Assembly: GCA_947586205.1 (NCBI GenBank)
Contig: CANPXO010000006.1
Span: 1-38,695 of the forward strand
Reading direction: 5' to 3'
Length of the DNA stretch: 38,695 bases
Source of the DNA: an uncultured Bacilli bacterium
Lineage (GTDB): Bacteria > Bacillota_I > Bacilli_A > RF39 > UBA660
Of the stretch, positions 24,475-33,972 are shown piece by piece; position 1 is the first letter of the stretch, and each line of letters starts with the position of its first letter. The position numbers were made by a program, and so were the translations under genes. A model generated the notes under the pieces. It had not been told where the DNA came from, did not search any database, and saw only the letters and a program-made list of their open reading frames with translations.

Positions 24475-26952
24475 TTATAATTTAAAATCATCTATTTGAA
24501 AATCAAGCTGAGTTTGTTCTTCTTTTGTTTCCTCTTTTTCTTCTAGACCTATAAGTTCCACTTTAAGGAAGGAATCAACCAGTGTTTTTTTGGTGATAGT
24601 TGAACCTGTACTTACCGTATCCATAATTGGAATCTCACTATTTTTGATATCAACGGAATTGTCATCAACAATATTTGTAAGGATGTCTCTTGCATCACTT
24701 GCGAATATACTTTGAATTTCATAATTGGTACTCTTTACTTTTTTAAGTAAAGTACTTCCGCGTTTTGCTCTTCCTGTTTCCACAAGTTCACCTGTTTTAA
24801 TTCTCTTTGCAGTTTTCTGATTTGTAAACAACGTAATATATTCTTCTTTTTGTAAATCAATCACTTTCACAACTTCATCTTCTTTTAGGGAAATACCTTT
24901 CACTCCAGAACCACGTACACCGACTAAAGGAACTTCTAATTTATGGAATTTACAGTAATATCCATTTTTAGTCACAACAACTAGGTTTTCATGAGCAAGA
25001 CAAACAGATACCACTTCGTCTCCTTCTTTTAACTTCATAGCAGTCATGGCTTTATTTGTTCTTGTCGCTTCAAAGTCTTTCGCCTTCGTTCTCTTTATCA
25101 TTCCTAGTTTAGTCACAGAAACAATTTCTTCTTGAGGATTATAGATGAATGAGCCAACTACTTTCTCTTCTGGATTTAAAGTGACTACATTGTTAATATG
25201 TTTTCCTAAATCTTTCCATTTTCCTTCCGGAATTTTATGAACTGGTAAGAAAATATAATTTCCTAAATTGGTAAACATCATGATATGATCTTGAGTAGTG
25301 ACATCAAATAGATTTGCTAAGTAATCCCCTGGTTTCATCGCTGGAACTTCAGTATTCGATAAGTAGGCTTTATTGCTTACTCGTTTAATATATCCTTCAT
25401 GAGTAATTAAAACCACCACTTTTTCTTTTGGAATCATACTCTTCATATCAATTTTGATTTCAGTCACTTCATCTTTAACCTCAGTTCGACGAGGATTGCC
25501 ATATTCCTTCTTCATGATTTTAAGTTCGGTTTTCATGACATGCTTTAAAGCATCTTCATTATTTAGTATTTGAGTCCAAATATTCATATTCTTTTGTAAC
25601 TCTTCCATACTCTTTTTGATTTCTTCAATATCAGTATTGGTTAAACGATAAAGTTGTAACTCGACGATGGCTTTCGCTTGTTCATAGGTAAATTCATATT
25701 CTTTACATAAATTATCAATGGCATCGGCTTTATTCTTACTCTTACGAATCGTTGCAATGACTTTATCTAGAATACTAATGGCTTTCATTAAACCTTCTAA
25801 AATATGATAATCAAATTTTGCTTTGTTTAAATCAAATTCACATCTTCTTCGAATGACATTTTTTTGGTGATCGATAAACGCATCTAAGATATCAATGAGA
25901 CCGACAAGTTTTGGCCTGCGATTCACGATGGCAACCATATTAAAGTTATAATTAATTTGTAAATCTGTATTTTTAAGTAAATAATTCAAAACAAGCTCGG
26001 CATTTGCTTCTTTCTTTAAATCAATCACTATACGAGCCATGTTCTCGGCATCCGATTCATCTGTGACATCATTAATACCTTCAATTTTTTTATCGACTTT
26101 AATATCAATAATCTTTTTAATCAGTTGTTCTTTAATAACTTCATAAGGAATAGAATGCACAATAATTTGTTTTTTACTTCCTGTATCGACAATCTCAGTC
26201 TTCGCTTTTACTACAACTTTTCCTTTTCCAGTTGTATAAGCTTCTTTAATGCCATTTTTTCCTTCAATTACTCCACCAGTTGGAAAGTCTGGTCCTGGAA
26301 TGATTTCCATCAAAGTCTCTAACTTACAATTTGGATTATCAATTCTTTTAATCGTTGCATCAATCACTTCACTTAAGTTATGAGTTGGAATATTTGTTGC
26401 ATATCCAGCTGAAATACCTGTAGAACCATTTACAAGTAAGTTTGGAAAAGATGCTGGAAGAACAGTAGGTTCTAACTCGGTATCATCAAAGTTATACGTC
26501 ATTTCGACTGTATTTTTCTTAATAGAGTCCATCATGGTTTCAGCTATTTTAGAAAGTCTTGCCTCCGTATAACGCATAGCAGCAGGACCATCGCCATCAA
26601 TCGACCCATTATTCCCATGGATATCAATGAATACTTCACGCATTTTCCATTTTTGACTCATCCGAATCATTGCATCATAAATTGAGGAATCTCCATGTGG
26701 ATGGAAATTACCCATGATATCTCCAACGGCCTTCGCACTTTTCCGATGTGGTTTATCATGTGTATAATGGAATAAATACATCGCATATAAAATACGTCTT
26801 TGTACTGGTTTTAATCCATCTCTTACATCTGGTAAAGCACGTTCCTGAATAATTTCTTTGGAATATCTTGCAAAACCAGTTTCCATTAATTCTTCTAAAC
26901 TATAGTCATATATTTTTTCAACAATTGACTTTTCTTCTTTTTTCTTTGCCAT
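24475..26952 (-). CDS. parC: DNA topoisomerase IV subunit A
   Basis: The 825-residue protein has the breakage-reunion domain with RYSKEIIQERALPDVRDGLKPVQRRILYAM, the quinolone-determining stretch HPHGDSSIYDAM (Ser90, Asp93) and catalytic Tyr128 in AAMRYTEARLS. Six C-terminal beta-propeller repeats follow, without the GyrA box of gyrase. The partner upstream is ParE-like, so this is topoisomerase IV rather than gyrase. The QRDR acidic residue is Asp where Bacillus and Staphylococcus have Glu, a conservative change. It starts 11 bp after parE, with AGGATG as SD. Confidence 0.93.
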   Translation of the reverse strand: MAKKKEEKSIVEKIYDYSLEELMETGFARYSKEIIQERALPDVRDGLKPVQRRILYAMYLFHYTHDKPHRKSAKAVGDIMGNFHPHGDSSIYDAMIRMSQKWKMREVFIDIHGNNGSIDGDGPAAMRYTEARLSKIAETMMDSIKKNTVEMTYNFDDTELEPTVLPASFPNLLVNGSTGISAGYATNIPTHNLSEVIDATIKRIDNPNCKLETLMEIIPGPDFPTGGVIEGKNGIKEAYTTGKGKVVVKAKTEIVDTGSKKQIIVHSIPYEVIKEQLIKKIIDIKVDKKIEGINDVTDESDAENMARIVIDLKKEANAELVLNYLLKNTDLQINYNFNMVAIVNRRPKLVGLIDILDAFIDHQKNVIRRRCEFDLNKAKFDYHILEGLMKAISILDKVIATIRKSKNKADAIDNLCKEYEFTYEQAKAIVELQLYRLTNTDIEEIKKSMEELQKNMNIWTQILNNEDALKHVMKTELKIMKKEYGNPRRTEVKDEVTEIKIDMKSMIPKEKVVVLITHEGYIKRVSNKAYLSNTEVPAMKPGDYLANLFDVTTQDHIMMFTNLGNYIFLPVHKIPEGKWKDLGKHINNVVTLNPEEKVVGSFIYNPQEEIVSVTKLGMIKRTKAKDFEATRTNKAMTAMKLKEGDEVVSVCLAHENLVVVTKNGYYCKFHKLEVPLVGVRGSGVKGISLKEDEVVKVIDLQKEEYITLFTNQKTAKRIKTGELVETGRAKRGSTLLKKVKSTNYEIQSIFASDARDILTNIVDDNSVDIKNSEIPIMDTVSTGSTITKKTLVDSFLKVELIGLEEKEETKEEQTQLDFQIDDFKL

Positions 26953-26963
26953 GTTGTCACATC

Positions 26964-28871
26964 CTATCTAAAATCATCTTCAAGTGTAAAGTCGACATTT
27001 TCATTAATCCATTCTTTTCTAGGTGCTACTTCATCACCCATTAAAACATGAATTCTTTTTTCAGCTAAAGCAGCATCGGTAAGATTTACTCGGTGTAAAG
27101 TTCGGTTCTTTGGGTCCATCGTGGTTTCATAAAGCTCATGAGCATCCATTTCTCCAAGTCCTTTAAATCTGCCCACTTTTAAATTTGACTTTCCTTTTTT
27201 TCGTTCGGCAAGTTCTTCATCGGTTGCAATATATTCTTTTCCTTTACTTGTTTCAATGGAATACAAAGGTGGTGTTGCAATATAAAGCATACCCTGTTCG
27301 ATAAGTGGTCTCATAAAACGGTAGAAGAACGTGATTAAAAGAATTTGAATATGAGAACCATCGACATCGGCATCGGTCATGATAATGACTTTTCCATAAT
27401 TACTTTCGGTATAATCAAAGTTTGGTCCAAGTCCTGCTCCAATCGCATATTCAATTTGTTTGAGTTCTTGATTCGCATCAATGTCATTTTGAGATGCTTT
27501 TTCACAGTTTAACACTTTACCACGTAAAGGTAAGATTGCTTGTGTCTCCCTATTACGACATGTTTTTGCTGAACCACCTGCACTATCTCCTTCGACTAAG
27601 AATAACTCATTTTCTGAATAATTTTTACCGGTTGCTTTCACAAGTTTTCCACCAACTATTTTTTCTTTATTATTTTTACTTGTTCCTTTTCTTACTTGTT
27701 CTCTTGCTTTTCTGGCAGCTTCTCTTGCCATCTTACTTTTTTGAGCTTTCTCTAAAATATTTAAAGCGACTTCTTTATTTTCTTCTAAAAAGAATTTTAA
27801 GCCATCATAAGTTACACTTTCTACAGCATTTCTTGCTTCTGGAGTTCCGAGTTTACCCTTGGTTTGTCCTTCAAATTGTAATAAGTGTTCTGGAATTTTC
27901 ACAGCAATAATCGCAGATAAGCCTTCTCTTACGTCTCCTCCATCGAGTCCATCTTTTCCTTTTAAAATTCCATTATTTTTGGCATAGTCATTGAAGGCTT
28001 TCGTAAGTCCTGTTTTAAATCCAACTTCATGAGTTCCCCCATCACTTGTTTTGACGTTATTGACAAAAGATAAAATTTGTTCATTATAAGAATCGGTGTA
28101 CTGCATCGCGATATCAACTTCAATTTCATTTTTGGTATTATCAAAATGAATGACTTTATGAAGGGCTGTTTTATTTTCATTCATGTATTCAACAAAAGAA
28201 ATAATTCCATTTTCATAATGATATTTGGCATTTAAATTATCTTCTTCATCAATCACTTCAATTGTAACATTGGAAAGTAAAAAAGCACTTTCTTGCATTC
28301 TTTCACAAATGGTTGTAAACGAAAAATTACAATTTTTAAAAATCTCTTTATTTGGTAAGAATGTTACAATGGTTCCCGTTTTTTTGGATTCTCCAATTTG
28401 TTTTAAAGGAACGTCTACTTCTCCCCCATTTTTAAATTTAATTTCACTAATCTTGCCATCTTTATAGATAACAACATCCATCCAAGTTGATAAAGCATTG
28501 ACAACGCTTGCACCCACTCCATGAAGTCCACCTGAGACTTTATATCCAGTATTTTCAAATTTTCCACCAGCATGTAAAACCGTATAAACAACTTCTGGTG
28601 TACTCTTTCCACTTTCGTGCATACCAATCGGAACTCCACGTCCATTATCGGCAATTGTAATCGAACCATCTTTATGTAAAAGAATTTTAATATAATCTCC
28701 ATACCCATTAATAATTTCATCAATTGCATTATCAACAATTTCCCAAACTAAATGGTGCATTCCTCTTTTATCTGTAGAACCTATATACATACCAGGACGT
28801 TTTCTTACTGCTTCTAATCCTTCTAATATTTTAATAGAACTTTCATCATATGTGTTTGTGTTTTTTGCCAT
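26964..28871 (-). CDS. parE: DNA topoisomerase IV subunit B
   Basis: The 635-residue protein has the GHKL ATPase domain (EAVRKRPGMYIGSTDKRGMHHLVWEIVDNAIDE, DNGRGVPIGMH, GGKFENTGYKVSGGLHGVGASVVNALS) and the TOPRIM domain (LVEGDSAGGSAK, IIMTDADVDGSHI). The C-terminal RFKGLGEMDAHELYETTMDPKNRTL is present. Sequence and size agree with Bacillus ParE rather than GyrB. It decatenates chromosomes with ParC, encoded immediately downstream. SD AAGGTGA precedes the ATG. Confidence 0.94.
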   Translation of the reverse strand: MAKNTNTYDESSIKILEGLEAVRKRPGMYIGSTDKRGMHHLVWEIVDNAIDEIINGYGDYIKILLHKDGSITIADNGRGVPIGMHESGKSTPEVVYTVLHAGGKFENTGYKVSGGLHGVGASVVNALSTWMDVVIYKDGKISEIKFKNGGEVDVPLKQIGESKKTGTIVTFLPNKEIFKNCNFSFTTICERMQESAFLLSNVTIEVIDEEDNLNAKYHYENGIISFVEYMNENKTALHKVIHFDNTKNEIEVDIAMQYTDSYNEQILSFVNNVKTSDGGTHEVGFKTGLTKAFNDYAKNNGILKGKDGLDGGDVREGLSAIIAVKIPEHLLQFEGQTKGKLGTPEARNAVESVTYDGLKFFLEENKEVALNILEKAQKSKMAREAARKAREQVRKGTSKNNKEKIVGGKLVKATGKNYSENELFLVEGDSAGGSAKTCRNRETQAILPLRGKVLNCEKASQNDIDANQELKQIEYAIGAGLGPNFDYTESNYGKVIIMTDADVDGSHIQILLITFFYRFMRPLIEQGMLYIATPPLYSIETSKGKEYIATDEELAERKKGKSNLKVGRFKGLGEMDAHELYETTMDPKNRTLHRVNLTDAALAEKRIHVLMGDEVAPRKEWINENVDFTLEDDFR

Positions 28872-28890
28872 CTTTTATTCACCTTAATTA

Positions 28891-28899
28891 AGTATAACA
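28891..28899 (-). promoter_or_regulatory. Possible extended -10 promoter of parE-parC
   Basis: TGTTATACT on the minus strand about 20 bp before the parE start; no clear -35. Confidence 0.4.
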
Positions 28900-28930
28900 C
28901 AAATTCAAAAGAATCGTAAAGTTTAAAAAG

Positions 28931-28959
28931 TCAAAAAAGTGTCAAGGAAAGACACTTTT
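28931..28959 (-). terminator. Intrinsic terminator of the LRR gene
   Basis: A 9-bp perfect stem AAAAGTGTC / GACACTTTT with a 7-base loop and following T-rich run, 19 bp past the LRR stop. Confidence 0.75.
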
Positions 28960-28977
28960 ATTAAATTGAATTCTTTT

Positions 28978-31542
28978 TTATATCGTAATTTTTAATTTTA
29001 ATTCTTCTTTTCTTTTCTTAGCTTCTTCTTCTAATTTTCTTTTTTTATATTCAAGAACAGGTTCATAAAATCTAAAATTTTCACCAAGCTCAATGACTTC
29101 TAATGAAGTGGAGTTATAAAATAATTCACGAATAGCAAGAAAACTTTCCAAACTACCCAAACATAAACTATGTAAATGAGAATTAGAATGTAAAAACCCG
29201 ATTCCTACCATTTTTGCTTCAGGAGCGTCAAAATTCAAAATCGAATTATTATGATAACAAAAGTCATTGCCAATGTATTGAACACTTGGTAAGAAAACAT
29301 CTTGAAGGAATTGATTTGAATAACAAAAATGTTCTCCTATTTTTATAACATTAGGTAAAAATAAAGTTTTTATCACTTGATTTTGATAGCAAAAATTATA
29401 TCCAATCTCCTTCACCTTTGGAAAAGAAATCTCTTCAAAAGCATTATTACAGAAGCAAAAAGCATTGCCAATTTTTTCAACGTTTGGTAAATCAATTTGT
29501 TTCATTTGTTCAGTACGGTACAAGAAATAATCTCCAATACGAACTAAATTAGGAGCATAAATTTTTTCAAACAATGGATTATTAGAAAGAAAATTATCGC
29601 CAATTTTTTCAACATAAGGTAAAATAAGTTCTTTTAAAGAAGTATTCCAATCACAAAAATGACTCTCAATAAATTCCACATTTGGTAAAGAGAGTTCTTC
29701 TAAATTTCTATTATCACTAAGAAAAGCATTTCCAATAGAATACACATTCGGTAAAGAAAGACTTTTAAGTTGTTGATTATTATTAAGAAAATCATCTCCT
29801 ACCCTTGCAACATTAGGTAAAGATAAATGTGAAAGCATTTTATTCATACGACAAAAATCATTTCCGATAAATTCTACACAAGGTAATGAAATTTCATCTA
29901 GATATTCATTATAGCAACAAAAAGCATCACCAATGGATTGCAACTGAGGAGCTTCAAAAATTTCAAGTATATGATTACTATTTAAAAAATCATTTCCAAT
30001 AGAGATCACATTTGGCAAAAAAACTTTTTTTATAGAGTAATTATTAGAACAAAATTGATTTCCAATTTGCTCTACTGAAGGAAATGAGATTTCTTTAAAA
30101 GCTTGATTTTGATCACAAAAAGCATCGCCGATTACTTTTAGATTAGGAACGTTTAGCTCTTCTAATTTGGAACAATTATGGCAAAAATCATTGCCAATTT
30201 TTACAACGCTTGGTAATGAAATGGAAGAAAAATTCTCACAAAATCCACAAAAACCATTTCCAATTTCTTTTAAATGATTGAAAGAAATATTTTCCAAAGT
30301 TGTATTTAGAAAACAAAAATTATTTCCAATTTTTTCAACATTTGAAAATTCAATCTTTTTTAAATTCCTATTTTGATAACAAAAATCATTTCCGATTTTT
30401 TTAACATTTGGTAACTCAATCTTTTTTAGAATTCTATTATAGTAACAAAAGCCATTTCCAATTTTTTCAACATTTGGTAACTCAATATCTTCTAACATAA
30501 AGTTATAAAAACAAAAGTCATTGCCAATTATTTTTATTTCATCATTTTTATAAGCAATCATCTGATTATTTTGATTTAAAGTAATTTCTATGTTGTTTTC
30601 ATTTTTTGTTTTTATCATAATTTTTTTCTTATCTTCTTCTTTCACAATTTGAATATTACAAATTGTTTCTATCGTATCAATAAAGCTATCACGCAACTTT
30701 TTATCTAAAAGACAAATCTTTTTTTCTTTCATATCTAGTAAAAAATAATCAAATAAAATATATCTTTCTTTTGGATAAGTTATAACCTGATGATCTTTTA
30801 TAAAAACATTATTTGTACAATAATACTGATGATTCATTTCACGATTATATTTATAGTATTTTCCATTGACCATAACGTAGTTTGGTATTTCAAATTTTTG
30901 AATATTTTCTTGTTTATATCCATAAACTTTTTCAAAAGCATCAGTAAGTCCATCAACAATATTATCCAAGTTATTTCCAAATGTACTATTTGGATTTACT
31001 ACTGTATGATTATATCTATTTTTTATAGATACTTGGTTTGTTTTTCGATCAAACTGAATACTTATCACACTTGTTCCATACTCATCTTGTCTTTCTGGAT
31101 CCTCAAAATTTTCACGTTTTATGGAATCTACATTTTTCTTTACTGCAAAAAATACATAATCTGTCTCTAATCTTCCTCCACGAAAAGTACATAGTTCTTC
31201 TCCTTTAGCATAATATTTTTTAAAACTTTGAATATCTCTTTCAGTTTTACATTCATATAAATCATAACCAACAGAATTTAAAAGTTCTTCTGGAGTTTTA
31301 TCAACATTTTTAAAAACTTGCTTTTCTTCCACAAAACTATAGATATACTGAACAAAATCAGACAAAAGATCATTTTCTTTTAAATCATTATATAATTCAC
31401 GATTTGGATCAAAATGTTCTAGGAGTAAAGAAGATAATAGTCCTTCTGTTTCTAAAAGGGTTGCAAAATGTTCACGACAAAAGTGAGCCATTTCCTCTCC
31501 ATATTTCTTTTTGATAATAAGTAAATCATGATTCATACACAT
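28978..31542 (-). CDS. Large leucine-rich-repeat solenoid protein, intracellular by sequence
   Basis: The 854-residue protein has no signal peptide or membrane segment. Residues 1 to about 330 form a non-repetitive domain I do not recognise, starting YGEEMAHFCREHFATLLETEG. From about 335 to 810 I count 21 repeats of 23 residues with the pattern LPNVEKIGNDFCxxNxxLKxI, of the BspA-like LRR_5 kind. The C-terminus is a short basic helix (EYKKRKLEEEAKKRKEELKLK). LRR_5 proteins are usually secreted adhesins, so a cytoplasmic version with an N-terminal domain is unusual. It has its own promoter and terminator. Its function is unknown. Confidence 0.85.
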   Translation of the reverse strand: MCMNHDLLIIKKKYGEEMAHFCREHFATLLETEGLLSSLLLEHFDPNRELYNDLKENDLLSDFVQYIYSFVEEKQVFKNVDKTPEELLNSVGYDLYECKTERDIQSFKKYYAKGEELCTFRGGRLETDYVFFAVKKNVDSIKRENFEDPERQDEYGTSVISIQFDRKTNQVSIKNRYNHTVVNPNSTFGNNLDNIVDGLTDAFEKVYGYKQENIQKFEIPNYVMVNGKYYKYNREMNHQYYCTNNVFIKDHQVITYPKERYILFDYFLLDMKEKKICLLDKKLRDSFIDTIETICNIQIVKEEDKKKIMIKTKNENNIEITLNQNNQMIAYKNDEIKIIGNDFCFYNFMLEDIELPNVEKIGNGFCYYNRILKKIELPNVKKIGNDFCYQNRNLKKIEFSNVEKIGNNFCFLNTTLENISFNHLKEIGNGFCGFCENFSSISLPSVVKIGNDFCHNCSKLEELNVPNLKVIGDAFCDQNQAFKEISFPSVEQIGNQFCSNNYSIKKVFLPNVISIGNDFLNSNHILEIFEAPQLQSIGDAFCCYNEYLDEISLPCVEFIGNDFCRMNKMLSHLSLPNVARVGDDFLNNNQQLKSLSLPNVYSIGNAFLSDNRNLEELSLPNVEFIESHFCDWNTSLKELILPYVEKIGDNFLSNNPLFEKIYAPNLVRIGDYFLYRTEQMKQIDLPNVEKIGNAFCFCNNAFEEISFPKVKEIGYNFCYQNQVIKTLFLPNVIKIGEHFCYSNQFLQDVFLPSVQYIGNDFCYHNNSILNFDAPEAKMVGIGFLHSNSHLHSLCLGSLESFLAIRELFYNSTSLEVIELGENFRFYEPVLEYKKRKLEEEAKKRKEELKLKITI

Positions 31543-31563
31543 TTACCCCCTCTTTAGCGAATT

Positions 31564-31592
31564 ATTCTAGCACATTTCATAGATTTTGTCTA
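31564..31592 (-). promoter_or_regulatory. Sigma-A-type promoter of the LRR gene
   Basis: Minus-strand -35 TAGACA, 17-bp spacer ending TGC (extended), -10 TAGAAT, about 22 bp before the start codon. Confidence 0.65.
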
Positions 31593-31650
31593 TATGTGTT
31601 ACATTGTTATTTTGCTGATTCATTTGTGCAGACGCCTTCTGTACTTATTT

Positions 31651-31679
31651 AAAAAAAAAGAAGACATTATTTTCTTCTT
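31651..31679 (-). terminator. Intrinsic terminator of the sigma-factor gene
   Basis: Minus-strand AAGAAGA / TCTTCTT with an 8-base loop followed by seven T, overlapping the stop codon. Confidence 0.75.
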
Positions 31680-33912
31680 AAATTTTTCGAATGAGAGTTT
31701 CATCACTTTTCTCAGTAGACATTTCAATTGCTTGATCAATAACATGATTGATGTTTTCTTTATATAAAAGTAATACTTTTTTTATGACTTCTCTTACTTC
31801 ATCTTCCTCGATTTGTAAAAATTTAGCAATAGATTCTGTAGAAAAATATTTGCCATCAATGTAACCTAATTTTAAAGAAAGAATCACAGCATCTTTCACC
31901 GATAATGTAGTCATCATTTGACCAAATGTTGGGGTTTTTAGTAATTCTAATAATTTTATATAATTTTCTTTTCTTTCTATTTCATTTGAAGATATTTCCT
32001 CTTCATTATTCGTTGCTACTAAAGGTTCTTCTTCTACTTTTTCTTTTATATCTTCTTGAATGCTTGGAAGACAAGTGAATGATTCTTCTTTTGGCATGGA
32101 TAACGAATTTTGTTCTCCTTGTTTTTTCTTTCTTGGCTTTCTAATTTTGTTTGGATTAGCTAATAATCTTTTCATTTTAGGAACTAAGTAACCATAAAAT
32201 TTTCCTTCTTCTTCTTTCGTTAATTTGGATGATACTGGGTGATCTAAGTCACTCCCATAACGAATTGCGATTAAGTTTCTATCTTCCTCCGTTAATTTTG
32301 TGAGCATTTCATCCACTTGTTCTCTAGTATAAATTTTAAAATATTCATATATCGTTTGCAATTTTGACATTTCTTCTTCCCTCTCCTTTTCCTTTTTCTT
32401 GTCTTTCGAATCATTTTGTAAAAATTTTTTATAACGATTTTCTGGGTCACTATATTTTTTTCTTAGTTCTTCTATTCTTTGTAAGGCTTGATTTGGATAA
32501 GATGAATAGACGGCTAAATCTTTGATGTACTTTGACCTTATTAATTTTACAAATCCATTTGCTTCTAATTGACGAACTCTTTCTCTTGTTAAATGCATGA
32601 TTTCACCAACTTCGGCTAACTTCATTGGCTCTTCCCCTGTTAAACCTATTCTTAATGTTAATACGTCCATTTCTTTTGGTTTGAGATTACATTTTTCTAA
32701 TAAACTTCTGACTTCTGTTTTTAAATTTTTGACAATCATTATTTCTTCAGGAGTTTCACTCATAGAAGGTAAAAAATCTTCCAATTCTTTATCTTCTTTT
32801 TCGCCCACGATGAGATTCGTACTTATTGTATCTAATTCTAGTTTATCTAAATTAGCAACTTGAGGAATAGATAACCCCATTTCATTGGCTAATTCATTTA
32901 TTGTAGGAGTTCTTCCTAATTTGTTTTCTAATTCAGTTACTGTTCGTTTATATCTTTTTATTTTTTCATATAAGTGAACTGGAACTCTGACGTTTCTACC
33001 TTTATCTGCAATGGCTCTTGTAATATTTTGTTTTATCCACCAAGTAGCATACGTCGAAAATTTGTTTCCTCTTTTATAATCAAATTTATCCACGGCTTTG
33101 ATTAAACCTATATTTCCTTCTTCTATCAAGTCTAATAAAGGTAAGCCATTGTTTTGAAATTTTCTTGCTATACTTACTACTAATTTTAAATTTCTTTCAA
33201 TAATTATTTGTCTTGCTAATTTGTCTGAATTAGCTAATCTTTCAAATAATTCTCTTTCTTCTTCTCTGGTAAGTAATTCTTTCTCACCAATTTCTTTTAA
33301 ATACATTTTCGTAGAATCATCACAAAAGAAATCATTAAAATCTTCTATATCATCTTCCTTTATAGTGATTTCAATATGATTTAATTCACAATAGGATTCT
33401 ATCGAAGAAAGAAATAAATTATTATCTAATATAGTATCAGCATTGTTACTTTTAATTAAATTTTCTTTTTGTTTAAAAATGATTTCTAGCATTTTGTTAT
33501 AAATTTTATTTTTTTGAATGAGTTCGACTAATAAATCAGGAGTTAAAACATAGTCATAAGTTTCTAAAAAAGCGTCTAATTTTTTAAAATAAGTGAGGGA
33601 AGTTTCATAATCTAAGGTTTTCTTAAATTTGCAATTGATGTAACTATCTATCATATCTATTGCTGTATTAGGATTATTTAACATTTTTCTTGCTATATTC
33701 GATAATTTTATTTTTACTTTTTTTTCTATCTCTTTCTCATAATTTTCTGTACTCTGATCGTTTTCTTGTATTTCTTGGATTATTTTTTTACAAATGTCAG
33801 CAAATTCTTCTTCCTTTAAACCAATGTAACGAAAAGAAAAATAAATTTTCATTAAGGAAGGCTTTAATTTTTGATATTCATCTATTAAGCTTTTTTCTAT
33901 CTCTAAGTTCAT
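31678..33912 (-). CDS. Large sigma-70-family RNA polymerase sigma factor with extra C-terminal modules
   Basis: Residues 1 to about 190 are a helical domain I do not recognise. Region 1.2/2 follows (DSTKMYLKEIGEKELLTREEE, LVVSIARKFQNNGLPLLDLIEEGNIGLIKAV, FSTYATWWIKQNITRAIADKGRNVRVPVH), then region 3 and region 4 (AEVGEIMHLTRERVRQLEANGFVKL, near 444). About 290 further residues contain two more region-4-like pieces: LTEEDRNLIAIRYGSDLDHP near 540 and LSVKDAVILSLKLGYIDGKYFSTESIAKFL near 680. Promoter contacts look primary-sigma-like, but 744 residues with this tail is far from a standard RpoD. It may be the housekeeping sigma of a divergent lineage or an alternative one. Confidence 0.88.
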   Translation of the reverse strand: MNLEIEKSLIDEYQKLKPSLMKIYFSFRYIGLKEEEFADICKKIIQEIQENDQSTENYEKEIEKKVKIKLSNIARKMLNNPNTAIDMIDSYINCKFKKTLDYETSLTYFKKLDAFLETYDYVLTPDLLVELIQKNKIYNKMLEIIFKQKENLIKSNNADTILDNNLFLSSIESYCELNHIEITIKEDDIEDFNDFFCDDSTKMYLKEIGEKELLTREEERELFERLANSDKLARQIIIERNLKLVVSIARKFQNNGLPLLDLIEEGNIGLIKAVDKFDYKRGNKFSTYATWWIKQNITRAIADKGRNVRVPVHLYEKIKRYKRTVTELENKLGRTPTINELANEMGLSIPQVANLDKLELDTISTNLIVGEKEDKELEDFLPSMSETPEEIMIVKNLKTEVRSLLEKCNLKPKEMDVLTLRIGLTGEEPMKLAEVGEIMHLTRERVRQLEANGFVKLIRSKYIKDLAVYSSYPNQALQRIEELRKKYSDPENRYKKFLQNDSKDKKKEKEREEEMSKLQTIYEYFKIYTREQVDEMLTKLTEEDRNLIAIRYGSDLDHPVSSKLTKEEEGKFYGYLVPKMKRLLANPNKIRKPRKKKQGEQNSLSMPKEESFTCLPSIQEDIKEKVEEEPLVATNNEEEISSNEIERKENYIKLLELLKTPTFGQMMTTLSVKDAVILSLKLGYIDGKYFSTESIAKFLQIEEDEVREVIKKVLLLYKENINHVIDQAIEMSTEKSDETLIRKI

Positions 33913-33942
33913 AGAATAACCTCCTTAAATGTATTGTTTTTT

Positions 33943-33970
33943 ATTCTATCACTTTTTCTCTTTTATTCAA
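33943..33970 (-). promoter_or_regulatory. Sigma-A-type promoter of the sigma-factor gene
   Basis: Minus-strand -35 TTGAAT, 16-bp spacer, -10 TAGAAT, followed by AAGGAGG before the ATG. It lies in the 60-bp gap after eno, where no terminator was seen. Confidence 0.55.
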
Positions 33971-33972
33971 GT

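Noticed and set aside
29000-30540. Regular repeats in the LRR gene considered as a CRISPR or tandem-repeat array
   Set aside because: The 69-bp period is codon-based (23 residues), the sequence diverges throughout, and the frame is open; it is a protein repeat.
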